Origin: Candidatus Daviesbacteria bacterium RIFCSPLOWO2_02_FULL_41_8 | GTDB lineage: Bacteria > Patescibacteriota > Microgenomatia > Daviesbacterales > UBA10151 | Reading direction: 5' to 3' | Assembly: GCA_001777455.1 (NCBI GenBank) | Contig: MFDZ01000023.1 | Coordinates: 5,261 to 12,598 of the forward strand | DNA length: 7,338 nt | Part shown: piece after piece, positions 6,529 to 7,338 of the stretch | Numbering within the stretch: the stretch's first letter is position 1 | Layout of the letters: each line of letters opens with the position of its first letter | Position numbers and translations under genes: made by a program | The notes under the pieces: model-generated | The model's input: only the letters and a program-made list of their open reading frames with translations | What the model was told of the DNA's origin: nothing | Databases searched by the model: none

Positions 6529-6558
6529 TTGACATCGTGATTCGATTATTCGAATAAT
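6529..6558 (+). promoter_or_regulatory. Promoter of the TrpR-like gene
   Basis: A consensus -35 TTGACA (6529-6534) and AATAAT (6553-6558, five of six matches to TATAAT) are separated by 18 bp. AT-rich DNA lies upstream. Transcription would begin at about 6565-6569, at or just before the ATG at 6569, so the mRNA would be leaderless or nearly so. This fits the absence of any ribosome binding site before the gene. Confidence 0.6.
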
Positions 6559-6565
6559 TAGTACA
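6538..6565. promoter_or_regulatory. Putative operator over the TrpR-like gene's -10 box
   Basis: The 14-bp perfect palindrome ATTATTCGAATAAT (6545-6558) contains the -10 box, so a bound protein would block RNA polymerase. The surrounding 28 bp match the second copy behind the gene (7029-7056) at 22 of 28 positions, including an outer TACA at the same distance from the centre. The neighbouring TrpR-family regulator is the obvious candidate ligand, which would make this autorepression; this is inferred. Confidence 0.6.
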
Positions 6566-6568
6566 GAT

Positions 6569-7027
6569 ATGGGAAGAGTTTCAAGGAGAAGAATAGATCC
6601 GGAAATTGAGGAGAGGATTTTTGAAGTATTTTGGGATTACTTGGCTACTCTCCGGAAGCCGGAAGAAATTAATGAATTTCTGGTTAGTCTGCTTTCTTTT
6701 ACTGAACAGGTAATGCTTTCAAAAAGACTGGCAATAGCCCTGCTTTTGGCAAAGGGGTATCTCTACAGAGATATTGACGAGACTTTAAAAGTTTCTACTT
6801 CAACGGTGGGAACTGTACATAAACAGATATTAGTAGGGGCGCCCGGTTATAAAAAAGCCGTAGAAAGAATTCTCAAAAGAGAGAAAATGAACAATCTCTT
6901 TAATAGTTTGGATGAGATATTAATAAAATTTTCAGGACCTAAAAGACATAAATCACCAGCATGGGAGGGGAAAAGTCAAAGGGGTAAAGCATTGGCTAAA
7001 CGCCAAAGAAAACTATCTGCTTTGTAA
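6569..7027 (+). CDS. TrpR/YerC-family helix-turn-helix transcriptional regulator
   Basis: The 152-residue protein has an all-helical TrpR-like core at about 10-105. It includes FTEQVMLSKRLAIALLLAKG, corresponding to the conserved segment ahead of the DNA-binding motif, and a helix-turn-helix at about 66-88 (YRDIDETLKVSTSTVGTVHKQ). TrpR and YerC proteins are about 100-110 residues, so the last 45 residues are an extension, and its end is strongly basic (KRHK, KRQRK) and may add DNA contacts. The effector and targets cannot be read off; the YerC-like form need not bind tryptophan. No ribosome binding site precedes ATG 6569, consistent with a leaderless transcript. Copies of one palindrome flank the gene, one on its promoter and one starting one base after its stop. 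Confidence 0.85.
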   Translation: MGRVSRRRIDPEIEERIFEVFWDYLATLRKPEEINEFLVSLLSFTEQVMLSKRLAIALLLAKGYLYRDIDETLKVSTSTVGTVHKQILVGAPGYKKAVERILKREKMNNLFNSLDEILIKFSGPKRHKSPAWEGKSQRGKALAKRQRKLSAL

Positions 7028-7057
7028 TTGTAGCGATTATTCGAATAATCGCTACAA
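7028..7057. promoter_or_regulatory. Perfect 30-bp palindrome directly behind the TrpR-like gene
   Basis: Each base of 7028-7042 pairs with its partner in 7043-7057; the centre is the same ATTATTCGAATAAT found on the promoter, flanked here by TTGTAGCG and its complement CGCTACAA. It starts one base after the stop codon. It is not followed by a T-run on either strand, so it is a poor intrinsic terminator and better explained as a protein-binding site or element boundary. Confidence 0.65.
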
Positions 7058-7082
7058 AGTAAAAAATAGTTGTTGAATAGAT

Positions 7083-7124
7083 GACATTACCAACAAGCCT
7101 CCGGCCACTATGAAATGGGAGTAG
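7083..7124 (+). pseudogene. Orphan copy of the guaA 3' end
   Basis: It encodes DITNKPPATMKWE and a TAG stop, 35 of 42 bases identical to 6017-6058. Of the differing codons four are synonymous, the stop changes TAA to TAG, and only GAG to AAA (Glu to Lys) alters the protein. This pattern means the copies diverged mainly under selection for GuaA function, as expected for the end of a different functional guaA, not for a freshly duplicated fragment decaying neutrally. Similarity to guaA stops at about 7080-7083 on the left. It ends 2 nt before the convergent VOC gene stop. Confidence 0.8.
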
Positions 7125-7126
7125 TG

Positions 7127-7338
7127 TTACTTTCTTCCAACAAATTGCCAGCAGTTTCCTTCCGGGTCCAAGAATGTAGCAAACCAAACTTCTTTGTCAG
7201 GAGTAGAGAAGGGAGCTAGGAATGGTGCGGCCACAATTTTAACTTCCGGGTTGTCTTTGATTTTATCAAACCAAAATTGCACCCCTTCTTCCGGATATAA
7301 ATTAAACAGGTGGCGGAAATTTTCTTTAGCTTTTTCTT
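7127..7338 (-). CDS. VOC-family protein (glyoxalase/bleomycin-resistance fold), C-terminal part
   Basis: The last 69 codons of a minus-strand gene that runs off the window, ending with TAA at 7127-7129. The C-terminal pattern VWFATFLDPEGNCWQFVG is the typical last strand pair of a vicinal oxygen chelate domain, with the Glu/Asn-Pro-Gly region near a metal or substrate site in many members. PFLAPFSTPDKEVWFA precedes it, as in glyoxalase-like proteins. VOC members include isomerases, dioxygenases and drug-binding proteins, so no substrate is assigned. It converges on the guaA-end relic with only 2 nt between stops, suggesting that guaA and this gene were direct neighbours before the 6059-7124 segment was there. 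Confidence 0.75.
   Translation of the reverse strand, partial: EKAKENFRHLFNLYPEEGVQFWFDKIKDNPEVKIVAAPFLAPFSTPDKEVWFATFLDPEGNCWQFVGRK

Noticed and set aside
7028..7057. 30-bp palindrome as an intrinsic terminator
   Set aside because: The stem is AT-rich at its centre and no T-run follows on either strand, while the centre is repeated on the upstream promoter.

Overview
The window looks like part of a small bacterial genome, most likely a Candidate Phyla Radiation (Patescibacteria) lineage, perhaps Microgenomates. That is an inference from gene style, not a database result. The reasons are a long PurL with a PurS-like N-terminus, an extremely compressed operon in which neighbouring genes overlap by ATGA, a TrpR/YerC-type regulator with a basic tail, and several short palindromic repeats sitting inside or between essential genes.

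Positions 1-6058 are one plus-strand purine operon: the last codons of an unidentified gene, purL (FGAM synthase large subunit, 33-2960), purQ (glutaminase subunit, 3079-3861), a HAD-family phosphatase-like gene (3858-4505) and guaA (GMP synthase, 4502-6058). Every junction is an ATGA overlap except purL/purQ, where a 93-bp palindromic element has pushed the two genes apart. PurL and PurQ together carry out step four of IMP synthesis. GuaA makes GMP from XMP. The role of the HAD protein is unknown. The operon carries four recognisable repeat insertions: a two-hairpin element in frame in the purL linker, a probable element in frame near the purL 3' end, the intergenic element before purQ, and a single hairpin in frame in guaA that belongs to the same family as the first purL element. 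guaA also has a 7-nt tandem repeat.

Positions 6059-7124 hold a roughly 1.07-kb segment with a different character: a small membrane protein gene on the minus strand, then a divergently transcribed TrpR-like regulator gene. The regulator gene is bracketed by two copies of one 14-bp palindrome, one across its probable -10 box and one, extended to a perfect 30-bp palindrome, right behind its stop codon. The whole segment lies between the real guaA 3' end and a second, diverged copy of the last 14 guaA codons at 7083-7124. This looks like either the footprint of an element that integrated at the guaA 3' end or the relic of a second guaA.

Positions 7127-7338 are the 3' part of a minus-strand VOC (glyoxalase/bleomycin-resistance fold) gene that runs off the window. 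No tRNA, rRNA, CRISPR array, transposase or integrase was seen.
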